Assembly (NCBI GenBank): GCA_050741255.1
Contig: JBOIEQ010000183.1
Span: forward strand, 1-8,191
Length of the DNA stretch: 8,191 nt
Direction: 5' to 3'
Source: CAZXNF01 sp050741255
Lineage (GTDB): Bacteria; Pseudomonadota; Gammaproteobacteria; Burkholderiales; SG8-41
Shown: one piece after another, positions 1 through 5,701 of the stretch
How the letters are laid out: each line of letters opens with the position of its first letter
Position numbering within the stretch: the first letter of the stretch is position 1
Program-made: the position numbers and the translations under genes
The notes under the pieces: generated by a model
Database searches by the model: none
What the model was told of the DNA's origin: nothing
Seen by the model: only the letters and a program-made list of their open reading frames with translations

Positions 1-1
1 C

Positions 2-193
2 CTTGGCGGTGTCGTCAATGCCTATATCGGCCTCTACCTCCTGATCGAAGGGCTGCCGATGTTCGAACGCCAGAACACGATCTGGGTCGGCATCGCCTTC
101 GTGGTGTTCGCGCTCGTCGATTTCGTGTTCCCGGTGTTCCTGCGGGCGCAGGCGCGGCGGCGTGCCGCAGGCAACACGCCGCCGCGCACATGA
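2..193 (+). CDS. C-terminal end of a small membrane protein (partial)
   Basis: This reading frame is open from the left edge and ends at TGA 191-193, leaving 63 visible residues. Two hydrophobic stretches can be seen: one runs from about GVVNAY to LPMF, the other from about TIWVGIAFVV to FPVFL. An Arg-rich tail (RAQARRRAA) follows, which by the positive-inside rule suggests a cytoplasmic C-terminus. The stop overlaps the thiL start as ATGA, so the gene is probably translationally coupled to thiL and in the same operon. I do not recognise the family with certainty. A YciB/IspZ-like small inner-membrane protein was considered, but the visible part lacks enough diagnostic residues. The start and any upstream domains lie outside the window. 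Confidence 0.6.
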   Translation, partial: LGGVVNAYIGLYLLIEGLPMFERQNTIWVGIAFVVFALVDFVFPVFLRAQARRRAAGNTPPRT

Positions 194-1158
194 GTTCCGA
201 GTTCGACCTGATCCGCCGCCATTTCGCGCGGCCCCGCGGTACGTCCGCGCGCGCGCGCCTGGGCATCGGCGACGACGCCGCGTTGTTGCGGGCGCCCGCC
301 GGTGCCGAACTCGCGGTGACGACCGACACGCTGGTCGAAGGCGTGCACTTCCTGCGGGGCACCCATCCCGGACGGCTCGGCCACAAGGCGCTGGCGGTCA
401 ATCTTTCCGATCTCGCCGCGATGGGCGCCACGCCGCGCTACGCGCTGCTGGCGCTGACGCTGCCGAAAGCGGACCCGCGCTGGCTGACCGCATTCTCGGA
501 AGGCTTCTTCCGGCTGGCGCGCCGCTACGGGGTCGAACTCGTCGGCGGCGATACGACGCGCGGACCGCTCTCGATCACCATCACCGCCATTGGCGAAGTC
601 CCGGCCGGACAGGCGCTGCGTCGCGACGGCGCGAAGCCGGGCGACGACATCTGGGTCACGGGCACGCTCGGCGACGCCGCGATCGGGCTGGCCGCGCTGC
701 AGGGCCGCATCCGGCTGACGGTGCGCGACCGCCAGCATTGCGTCGAGTGTCTCGAAATGCCGCAGCCGCGCCTGGTGGTCGGGCGTGCATTGCGCGGGGT
801 CGCCAGCGCCGCGATCGATCTCTCGGACGGGCTGGCGGCGGACCTCGGCCACCTCTGCGAGCGCTCGAAGCTCGCGGCGGACGTGTGGCTCGACCACGTG
901 CCGCGCCCCGACCAGATCGGCGCCTGCCGGACCACTGCGCTGGCGCGCGAAGTGCTGCTGGCCGGCGGTGACGATTACGAGCTGCTGTTCACCGCGCCGC
1001 CGCGGATGCGGATGAAGATCGAGCGCGCGGGCTTCGGCAATGGCGTGATGGTGACGCGGGTGGGCAAGATCACACGCGGGCCGGCGGGCCGCGTGCGCGT
1101 GTACGAAGGGTCCACCATTCTGCGGTTGCCGCGCGGGGGATACGACCATTTCCGCTGA
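190..1158 (+). CDS. thiL: Thiamine-monophosphate kinase ThiL
   Basis: This cytoplasmic enzyme phosphorylates thiamine monophosphate with ATP to give thiamine pyrophosphate, the last step of cofactor synthesis. The 322-residue product has the length and motif order of the ThiL branch of the PurM/AIR-synthase superfamily. It shows GIGDDAA (25-31), TTDTLVEGVHF (44-54), NLSDLAAMGA (71-80) and GGDTTRG (119-125), whose acidic residues bind Mg-ATP in the family. Further on are IDLSDGLAADLGH (209-221) and GGDDYELLF (259-267), and the C-terminus has the usual GGYDHF (316-321). The ATG overlaps the upstream stop as ATGA, which fits coupled translation and supports this start because the GDD motif then sits near residue 28, as is usual. 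All key motifs are intact. Confidence 0.96.
   Translation: MSSEFDLIRRHFARPRGTSARARLGIGDDAALLRAPAGAELAVTTDTLVEGVHFLRGTHPGRLGHKALAVNLSDLAAMGATPRYALLALTLPKADPRWLTAFSEGFFRLARRYGVELVGGDTTRGPLSITITAIGEVPAGQALRRDGAKPGDDIWVTGTLGDAAIGLAALQGRIRLTVRDRQHCVECLEMPQPRLVVGRALRGVASAAIDLSDGLAADLGHLCERSKLAADVWLDHVPRPDQIGACRTTALAREVLLAGGDDYELLFTAPPRMRMKIERAGFGNGVMVTRVGKITRGPAGRVRVYEGSTILRLPRGGYDHFR
1135..1150 (+). promoter_or_regulatory. Candidate ribosome binding site and AUU start for pgpA
   Basis: GGGGGA at 1135-1140 is followed after 7 nt by ATT at 1148-1150, in frame with the conserved pgpA coding sequence. AUU is a known but rare bacterial start codon, as in infC and pcnB of E. coli. The site lies inside thiL, so translation could be coupled to ThiL termination at 1156-1158. 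This is inference from spacing and from the lack of any standard start. Confidence 0.4.
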
Positions 1159-1672
1159 GGCATCACCGCAAGCGTCGGCTGCACGGCCGGTTGCGCCCGG
1201 GCTGCGCTTCCTGTGCGCGCATCCCGCGCATTTCATCGCCTTCGGCGCCGGCGCGGGGCTCGCGCCGTTCGCGCCGGGCACCTTCGGCACGCTGCTCGCG
1301 TTTCCGCTCCATTACTGGGTGGCGCCGCTCGTGCCGTCGTACGCGTGGCTGGGCGTGCTCGCGGCGTTGTTCGCGCTGGGCGTGTGGGCGTGCGGGCGCA
1401 CCGGCCGCGCGCTGGGCGTCGCCGATCACGGCGGCATGGTGTGGGACGAGACGGTCGCCTTCCTGCTGGTGCTGTTCTTCACGCCCGCCTCGCTCGCGTG
1501 GCAGGCATGGGCCTTCCTGCTGTTCCGCCTGTTCGATATCCTGAAGCCGCCACCGATCCGTTATTTCGACCGCAAGTGGAAGACGGGCTTCGGCGTCATG
1601 TTCGACGACCTGCTGGCGGCCGGCTACGCGCTGCTCGTGTTGGCGGGGGCCAAGATGCTGCTGCTGAGGTGA
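1148..1672 (+). CDS. pgpA: Phosphatidylglycerophosphatase A (probable ATT start)
   Basis: PgpA is an inner-membrane enzyme that dephosphorylates phosphatidylglycerophosphate to phosphatidylglycerol. Counting from the proposed start, the product has 174 residues, close to the usual length of about 160-175. The N-terminal motif with APGTFGTL lies at about 33-49. MVWDET is at 97-102, FDILKPPPI at 129-137 and GVMFDDLLAA at 149-158, with hydrophobic segments between them. The first in-frame ATG, GTG or TTG is the GTG at 1319, which would delete the conserved APGT motif, so it cannot be the true start. Upstream, the frame offers only weaker codons. ATT at 1148 lies 7 nt after a GGGGGA purine run (1135-1140) and overlaps the end of thiL by 11 nt, a normal operon arrangement. 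CTG at 1202 or 1211 are alternatives. The family call is firm and the start is inference. Confidence 0.9.
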   Translation: MSAEASPQASAARPVAPGLRFLCAHPAHFIAFGAGAGLAPFAPGTFGTLLAFPLHYWVAPLVPSYAWLGVLAALFALGVWACGRTGRALGVADHGGMVWDETVAFLLVLFFTPASLAWQAWAFLLFRLFDILKPPPIRYFDRKWKTGFGVMFDDLLAAGYALLVLAGAKMLLLR

Positions 1673-1674
1673 CG

Positions 1675-2160
1675 ATGGACTCCGAACTGTACCGACTCGC
1701 GGAAGAAACGGGCCGCACGCTCAAGGCCCGCGGCATCCTGCTCGCCACCGCCGAGTCCTGCACCGGCGGCTGGATCGGCCAGGCCGTCACCATGGTGCCG
1801 GGCAGCTCGGAGTGGTTCGACCGCGGTTTCATCACCTATACGAACATCGCCAAGATGGAGATGCTGGGCGTGCAGAAGGCGACGCTCGCGCGTCATGGTG
1901 CCGTGTCGGAAGCCACGGTCTGCGAGATGGCGCAGGGCACGCTCGCGCGCAGCCAGGCGGGCATCGTGGTCGCCGTGTCGGGCGTCGCGGGGCCTGGCGG
2001 CGGCACGCAGGAGAAGCCCGTCGGGATGGTGTGCGTGGCGTGGGTGCTGAAAGGCGGGACGCCCATCGCGGAAACGCTGCAACTGCCGGGCGATCGCGAT
2101 GCAGTGCGGCGGGAGACGGTGGTGAGGGCGTTGCGGGGGGTGGTGGAGCGGATGGGCTAG
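1675..2160 (+). CDS. pncC: Nicotinamide-nucleotide amidase PncC (CinA C-terminal domain)
   Basis: PncC deamidates nicotinamide mononucleotide to nicotinic acid mononucleotide, returning the by-product of DNA ligase to NAD synthesis. The 161-residue protein is the stand-alone CinA C-terminal (YgaD-like) domain without the N-terminal molybdopterin-like domain of full CinA. It shows AESCTGG (26-32) with the serine expected to be catalytic, YTNIAK (55-60) supplying conserved Tyr and Lys, and GVAGPGGGTQEKPVG (103-117). The ATG is 2 nt after the pgpA stop and has GAGGTG (1666-1671) close upstream, a short but usable ribosome site. The frame is open upstream to 1213, but that part overlaps pgpA and is not coding. 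The TAG stop shares bases with the stop of the convergent MFS gene. Confidence 0.94.
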   Translation: MDSELYRLAEETGRTLKARGILLATAESCTGGWIGQAVTMVPGSSEWFDRGFITYTNIAKMEMLGVQKATLARHGAVSEATVCEMAQGTLARSQAGIVVAVSGVAGPGGGTQEKPVGMVCVAWVLKGGTPIAETLQLPGDRDAVRRETVVRALRGVVERMG

Positions 2161-3398
2161 CGTGCCCAACTCGCCTCGGACATGCGGGCGCGGAGCACCC
2201 TGGCCGCGGTGAGACCCAGAAGTGCGGCCAACACACCCGCGGCCAGGAACATGCCCAGATAGCCCAGCCCTGGCAATGCCATGGCCCACAGGATCGGGCC
2301 GATGCCCTGGCCCGCGGTAAACGCGAAGGCGCCCACGGAAACGCCTGCGCCGCGCGCGTGGGGCGCGAGTTCGGTGACGCGCAGCATGATGCTGTTGTGC
2401 ATCGTGTAGAAGCCGAAGCCGATGCCGAAAAAACAGGCCGCCGTCACGATCCAGTGGATGGGCGCCGCGGCGCCGAGCAATCCCAGGCCCGCGATCACGC
2501 CGCCGACCCGGACCATGTTCCAGGGGCCGAGGCCTTCGACCAGCCGGCGCACGAAAAATCCGAACGTCATGCCGCCGATCGCGAAGCACCCGATGACGAT
2601 GCCCGCCTGCGCGGCGCCGCTCCCCAGGCGCTCCAGGAGCATCCCGGCGACGAAAGGAATGATCCCGAGGATCAGCATTCCCTCGGCGATCAGTGTGGCC
2701 ATGAGGAGGAACGCGCCGGGGCGCGCGAAGATCATGCGGTAGCTGGTCTTTACTTTCTGCAGGGAAGGGCGCGAGCGCACTTCCTGCGTGCCATCGAGAA
2801 AGCGGACCGTCAGTGCGCAGACGGCGGCGACCACCACGGCGGCAATCGCAACCACCCAGCGCCAGCCGATGAGATCCACGAGCAGGCCCGCGTACAGGGC
2901 GCCGATCATCTGACCGCCGATCATGGCCACCAGGTAGCGGCCCAATGCGACCTGGCGATGCCGGAGTGCGATGTACTCGCCCAGGATGGCAATGGAGACA
3001 GGATTGATGCCGCCCGCGAAGGCGCCGCTGAGGATGCGCGCCCCGAACACGGTATGGAAGTTGGGTGCGACCGCCATGAGCAGCAGGCTCGCGGCGACCA
3101 TGCCCAGCGAAAACCGGATGAGCCGGGTCTTGCCCAGGGCGTCGCCGATCGGCCCGAATACCAGCTGCATCAGGGCAAACGGCAGGCTGTACGCGGAGGC
3201 CAGCAGGACCACTTCGTTCAGCGGGACGTCCAGACTCACCGCCATGACCGGCAGCATCGGATCGAGCGCGCGCCAGGAGATCGAAGTCGCAAATCCGCAC
3301 AGGCAGAGAACGACCAGCAGGCGGCCGTGCCGTCCTTCGCCGTCACCTCCCGGGTGCTGCGTCTCGCCGGCGCTGCTGGAATCCGCTGGCGGGCTCAA
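2157..3398 (-). CDS. Major facilitator superfamily transporter
   Basis: This is an inner-membrane secondary transporter with about 12 hydrophobic segments. Counting from the TTG at 3398 gives 413 residues, typical of MFS exporters. The MFS motif A signature GPIGDALGKTR is seen at about 82-92, between TM2 and TM3, preceded by the RALDPMLP segment at the end of TM1. A charged loop with DGTQEVRSRPSLQKVKT lies between the two six-helix halves. The substrate cannot be read from sequence; a drug or small-metabolite efflux role is possible. The start is uncertain. The frame stays open to an ATG at 3506, which would add 36 polar, non-membrane residues and overlap the divergent receptor start. TTG 3464 and GTG 3446 are also possible. 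I chose 3398 because it is closest to TM1 and leaves room for promoters. The stop at 2159-2157 shares CTAG with the pncC stop. Confidence 0.85.
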   Translation of the reverse strand: MSPPADSSSAGETQHPGGDGEGRHGRLLVVLCLCGFATSISWRALDPMLPVMAVSLDVPLNEVVLLASAYSLPFALMQLVFGPIGDALGKTRLIRFSLGMVAASLLLMAVAPNFHTVFGARILSGAFAGGINPVSIAILGEYIALRHRQVALGRYLVAMIGGQMIGALYAGLLVDLIGWRWVVAIAAVVVAAVCALTVRFLDGTQEVRSRPSLQKVKTSYRMIFARPGAFLLMATLIAEGMLILGIIPFVAGMLLERLGSGAAQAGIVIGCFAIGGMTFGFFVRRLVEGLGPWNMVRVGGVIAGLGLLGAAAPIHWIVTAACFFGIGFGFYTMHNSIMLRVTELAPHARGAGVSVGAFAFTAGQGIGPILWAMALPGLGYLGMFLAAGVLAALLGLTAARVLRARMSEASWAR

Positions 3399-3504
3399 TG
3401 GAAGACAATCATTTGAAGGGGATTGTAGCTGCCACGAGCCGTACACTGCTTCCGCATCCGCCAAAGAATTGATTCTCCGGACGCGGTTTTGGTATCGTGC
3501 GCCC
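3399..3504. promoter_or_regulatory. Divergent control region between the MFS and TctC-type genes
   Basis: If the MFS gene starts at 3398, this stretch of about 106 bp separates two divergent genes and is visibly more A+T-rich than its surroundings. On the plus strand a promoter-like pair is present (TTGATT at 3469-3474 and TATCGT at 3493-3498). On the minus strand a good -10-like TACAAT (plus-strand ATTGTA, 3422-3427) lies about 24 bp upstream of the TTG at 3398, but no matching -35 is clear. No strong operator palindrome was found by eye. Confidence 0.4.
3469..3498 (+). promoter_or_regulatory. Candidate sigma-70 promoter of the TctC-type gene
   Basis: TTGATT (3469-3474) and TATCGT (3493-3498) are separated by 18 bp, within the accepted range for sigma-70 promoters. 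The expected transcription start about 7 nt downstream coincides with the ATG at 3505. No Shine-Dalgarno sequence precedes that ATG, so the transcript may be leaderless or nearly so. This rests on motif match alone. Confidence 0.4.
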
Positions 3505-4485
3505 ATGAACCATAGGTCCGCGATTCCCGTTGCACAGTCGATGCTTGCGCTGAGCCTGCTGATCGGAGCGGCCTCCGTGCACGCGCAAGACTATCCCGCC
3601 CGTCCCCTCCGCTGGATCGTGCCGGTTCCCGCCGGCAGTACGGGCGATCTCATCACGCGCCTCGTGGCGAAACGAATGAGCGAGCACTGGGGGCAGCCCA
3701 TCGTGGTGGACAACCGCGCGGGCGGGGCGCTCATCATCGGCAGCAGCATGATCGCCAAGGCGCCCGCCGACGGCTACACGGTGGGGACGCTGCTCACGCC
3801 GCACGTGGTGAATCCGTCCGTGCTGAAGGACCTGCCCTACGACACGCTGCGCGACTTCACCGCGGTGTCGCTGATGGTCATCGTGCCCAACGTGATGACC
3901 ATGCACCCGGGCGTGCCGGCCGGCAACCTGAAGGACGTGGTGGCGCTCGCGAAGGCCCGGCCGGGGAAACTGAGTTACGGCGTGCCGGGGGTGCTGACGT
4001 CCGGCCATTTGTCCATGGAGATGTTCAAGCTGGCGGCCGGCATCGACATCACCTACATCCCGTACAAGGGTGGCGCGCCGGCCATCACCGATCTCATTGC
4101 GGGCCAGATCCAGTTCCTCATCAGCGGCCCGCCGGGCGTTGCCCAACACATCGCCAGCGGCCGCCTGAAGGCGGTCGCCACCACCGCCGCGCAGCGCCTG
4201 CCGGGCCTCATGGACGTGCCGACCTTCGCCGAGTCGGGTTTCCCGGGCTTCGATACCTACGGCTGGTACGGGCTATTCGCCCCGGCCAAGCTGCCGAAGG
4301 ACGTGCTGGCCAAATTGAACCAGGAGGTTGCGCGCGTGGTGAAGCTGCCCGAGTTCAATGCGCAGTTCACGGCGCAGGGCGCGATTCCCGTCGGCAACAC
4401 CACGCAGGAATTTTCGGCCTTCATCCAGCGCGAGATGAAGACCTGGGGCGAAGTGGCGCGGAAGGTGAAGCTGCAGCCCGAGTAA
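3505..4485 (+). CDS. TctC/Bug-family periplasmic solute-binding receptor
   Basis: The 326-residue product is a tripartite tricarboxylate transporter (TTT) substrate-binding protein of the Bug type, a family greatly expanded in Burkholderiales. A Sec signal peptide is visible: a basic start (NHR), a hydrophobic core (about 12-22) and a likely cleavage after VHA at residue 27. The mature start QDYPARPLRWIVPVPAG is family-typical. DNRAGGALIIGSSMIAKAPADGYT-like (about 69-92), IPYKGGAP (185-192) and the C-terminal PKDVLAKLNQEV (264-275) are further hallmarks. Bug proteins bind small carboxylates or related compounds; this one's ligand is unknown. No TctA or TctB membrane genes are adjacent, so it is an orphan receptor, which is common for the family. 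The frame is open far upstream but the signal peptide fixes the start at 3505, or possibly at ATG 3541, which would lose the basic n-region. Confidence 0.93.
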   Translation: MNHRSAIPVAQSMLALSLLIGAASVHAQDYPARPLRWIVPVPAGSTGDLITRLVAKRMSEHWGQPIVVDNRAGGALIIGSSMIAKAPADGYTVGTLLTPHVVNPSVLKDLPYDTLRDFTAVSLMVIVPNVMTMHPGVPAGNLKDVVALAKARPGKLSYGVPGVLTSGHLSMEMFKLAAGIDITYIPYKGGAPAITDLIAGQIQFLISGPPGVAQHIASGRLKAVATTAAQRLPGLMDVPTFAESGFPGFDTYGWYGLFAPAKLPKDVLAKLNQEVARVVKLPEFNAQFTAQGAIPVGNTTQEFSAFIQREMKTWGEVARKVKLQPE

Positions 4486-4515
4486 GGCCGCGCGGGGCCG
4501 CCGCGGGATTACCGC
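4486..4515. other. Short convergent gap with weak GC-rich inverted repeats
   Basis: Thirty bases separate the stops of the TctC-type and ankyrin genes. CCGCG (4488-4492) and CGCGG (4502-4506) could pair as a 5-bp stem with a 9-nt loop. CTACG-TAT-CGTAG (4516-4528) is a perfect small inverted repeat covering the ankyrin stop codon. Neither has a following T-run, so a factor-independent terminator is not supported. Confidence 0.3.
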
Positions 4516-5442
4516 CTACGTATCGTAGCCGGGAAGCTTGAGTTCCTGGCGCAGCATCTTGATGATGGTGGGGTGTTTGCTCTTGTCCGCGATCGAGAGC
4601 GGGGTCTTGCCTTCCTTGTCGGCGAGCAGGATCGACGCGCCGGCCTTCAGCAGAATCTCCACCGCCTGCGCATGGCCGTTGGCGACCGCCTTGTGCAGCG
4701 GGGTCAGGCCGTCGTCGCTGGCGAGGTCCGGATCGGCGTCGGCCTGCAGCAGCAGGGTCAGCACGCCGCAGTGGCCGCCCGAGGCGGTCTGCATCAGCGC
4801 CGTGATGCCGAACTTGCTGCGGGCGTTGCGATCGACGCCCTTGTCGATCAGCAGGCGGACGACCTCCTCGAAGCCGTTCAGCGCGGCCCAGTGCAGCGGC
4901 GCGTAGCCGGCGCGGTCGAGCGCGTTCGGGTTGGCGCCGTGCTGGATCAGCAGTTTCGCCACCACTTCGTTGCCGTTGAAGGCGGCGACCATCAGCGGGG
5001 TCCACTCGCGTTCGTCGCGCACGTCGACATCCATGCCGGCCTTGAGGAAAAGCAGGATGCGGGCCGGATCGCTGAATTCGGCGGCTTTCAGCATGTGCGA
5101 GGGCGTGAGCTTGAGGCCCAGCCGGTCGAGTTCCCGCTGCGCCTCGCGCTTGGATTGCGCGGTCTGCTCCTTGTTGACCCAGACGGTGGCTTTTTCCTCC
5201 TGCTGCGTCCAGACGCTCTGGGAGAGCAGGCTCAGCTTGAAGATTTCGCGCGCGATCTCCGCCGAAAACCCCTTGCGGTTGCCGCGCTGGTCGATCAGCA
5301 GGTCCTCGAAATAGGCGGAGATTTTCTTGGGCGAACTCCAGAGTTCCACGATCTTCTCGAGGATCCGGGGATGCTGCGCTTCGAGCGCGTGCGGATACTT
5401 GTCGATGTCCGCACCGAGATACTCCTTGAGTTTTTCGTTCAT
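4516..5442 (-). CDS. Ankyrin-repeat protein with a conserved-looking N-terminal domain
   Basis: The 308-residue product has two parts. Residues 1-110 form a charged, mainly helical domain (with YPHALEAQHPRILEKIVELW and YFEDLLIDQRG) that is not ankyrin-like; similar N-termini occur, from memory, in uncharacterised Burkholderiales ankyrin proteins. Residues about 114-303 hold a degenerate capping repeat followed by five ankyrin repeats, recognisable by WTPLMVAA, APLHWAAL, ITALMQTA, TPLHKAVA and TPLSIAD at intervals of about 33 residues. Ankyrin repeats bind other proteins; the partner is unknown. No signal peptide or membrane segment is seen, so it is probably cytoplasmic. The ATG at 5442 is chosen because AGGA lies 7-8 nt upstream on the minus strand. 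The frame runs on to 5613, with an ATG at 5517, but that extension is poorly protein-like. The gene stands alone, convergent with the receptor gene and downstream of hflX on the same strand. Confidence 0.88.
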   Translation of the reverse strand: MNEKLKEYLGADIDKYPHALEAQHPRILEKIVELWSSPKKISAYFEDLLIDQRGNRKGFSAEIAREIFKLSLLSQSVWTQQEEKATVWVNKEQTAQSKREAQRELDRLGLKLTPSHMLKAAEFSDPARILLFLKAGMDVDVRDEREWTPLMVAAFNGNEVVAKLLIQHGANPNALDRAGYAPLHWAALNGFEEVVRLLIDKGVDRNARSKFGITALMQTASGGHCGVLTLLLQADADPDLASDDGLTPLHKAVANGHAQAVEILLKAGASILLADKEGKTPLSIADKSKHPTIIKMLRQELKLPGYDT

Positions 5443-5701
5443 CCCGGATTCCTGGAGTGTGCGTGTGGTTCGGCGGATCGTGTCCGCGAACGAGGGGGCT
5501 GCTGGCCATGCTTCCATGGTGCGTAACAAGCTCCACCTGCCTAGTATGACATCCGGGAGCGGACGGCGGCGCGGCGGCGAAAAAGCCCGGGCATCAGGGG
5601 TTTGCCATTGCATTTGCCGTCAGGGGCGGCGGGTCCCATTCCTGCGGACGGGCATCCGGTTGCGGAGGCTGATGGCACTCCACGGCGATGGCAACCCGAA
5701 C
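5443..5701. other. Intergenic region between hflX and the ankyrin gene
   Basis: About 260 bp without a supported gene. It must hold the 3' end of the hflX transcript and the promoter of the ankyrin gene, both on the minus strand. TCAGGGG occurs twice (5594-5600 and 5620-5626) and TTTGCC twice between them (5601-5606, 5613-5618). An 8-bp palindrome GCCCGGGC (5585-5592) is followed on the minus strand by five T residues, but it has no room for a loop, so it is at best a weak terminator candidate. On the minus strand CATACT near 5547 is a poor -10 match with no clear -35. No convincing promoter is identified. Confidence 0.35.

Noticed and set aside
34..1290. Long minus-strand open frame (418 aa) opposite thiL and the start of pgpA
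   Set aside because: Its translation is Arg/Ala/Gly/Pro/His-rich low-quality sequence with no recognisable motif, while the plus strand encodes an intact ThiL. It is a GC-bias shadow.
1213..1674. Upstream extension of the pncC frame to a GTG at 1213
   Set aside because: The extra sequence is Arg-rich and overlaps the conserved pgpA coding region. The PncC family starts at the ATG at 1675.
1624..3300. Minus-strand open frame of 558 aa overlapping MFS and pncC
   Set aside because: It is a shifted frame of the MFS gene continuing antisense through pncC; Arg/His-rich with no domain.
1812..3416. Plus-strand open frame of 534 aa opposite the MFS gene
   Set aside because: The product is hydrophilic and rich in A, R, H, D, E and Q, as expected from reading the complement of a hydrophobic membrane-protein gene. 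The MFS frame has motif A and transmembrane segments.
2971..3504. Upstream extension of the TctC-type frame to 2971
   Set aside because: It overlaps the MFS gene antisense and would bury the signal peptide, whose basic start is at 3505.
4421..5536. Minus-strand frame of 371 aa overlapping the ankyrin gene
   Set aside because: It is a shifted frame of the ankyrin gene; Arg/Gln/Ala-rich with no motif.
5581..5592. hflX terminator at GCCCGGGC followed by T5 on the minus strand
   Set aside because: The palindrome has no loop, so only a 3-bp stem with a 2-nt loop could form; not a convincing intrinsic terminator.
5443..5613. 57-residue N-terminal extension of the ankyrin protein
   Set aside because: The residues are Arg/Pro-rich and not domain-like, and a good ribosome site precedes the ATG at 5442. 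The internal ATG at 5517 is possible but less likely.
5657..5700. GGTTGC/GCAACC inverted repeat just downstream of hflX
   Set aside because: The 6-bp arms enclose a loop of about 27 nt with no T-run; likely chance.
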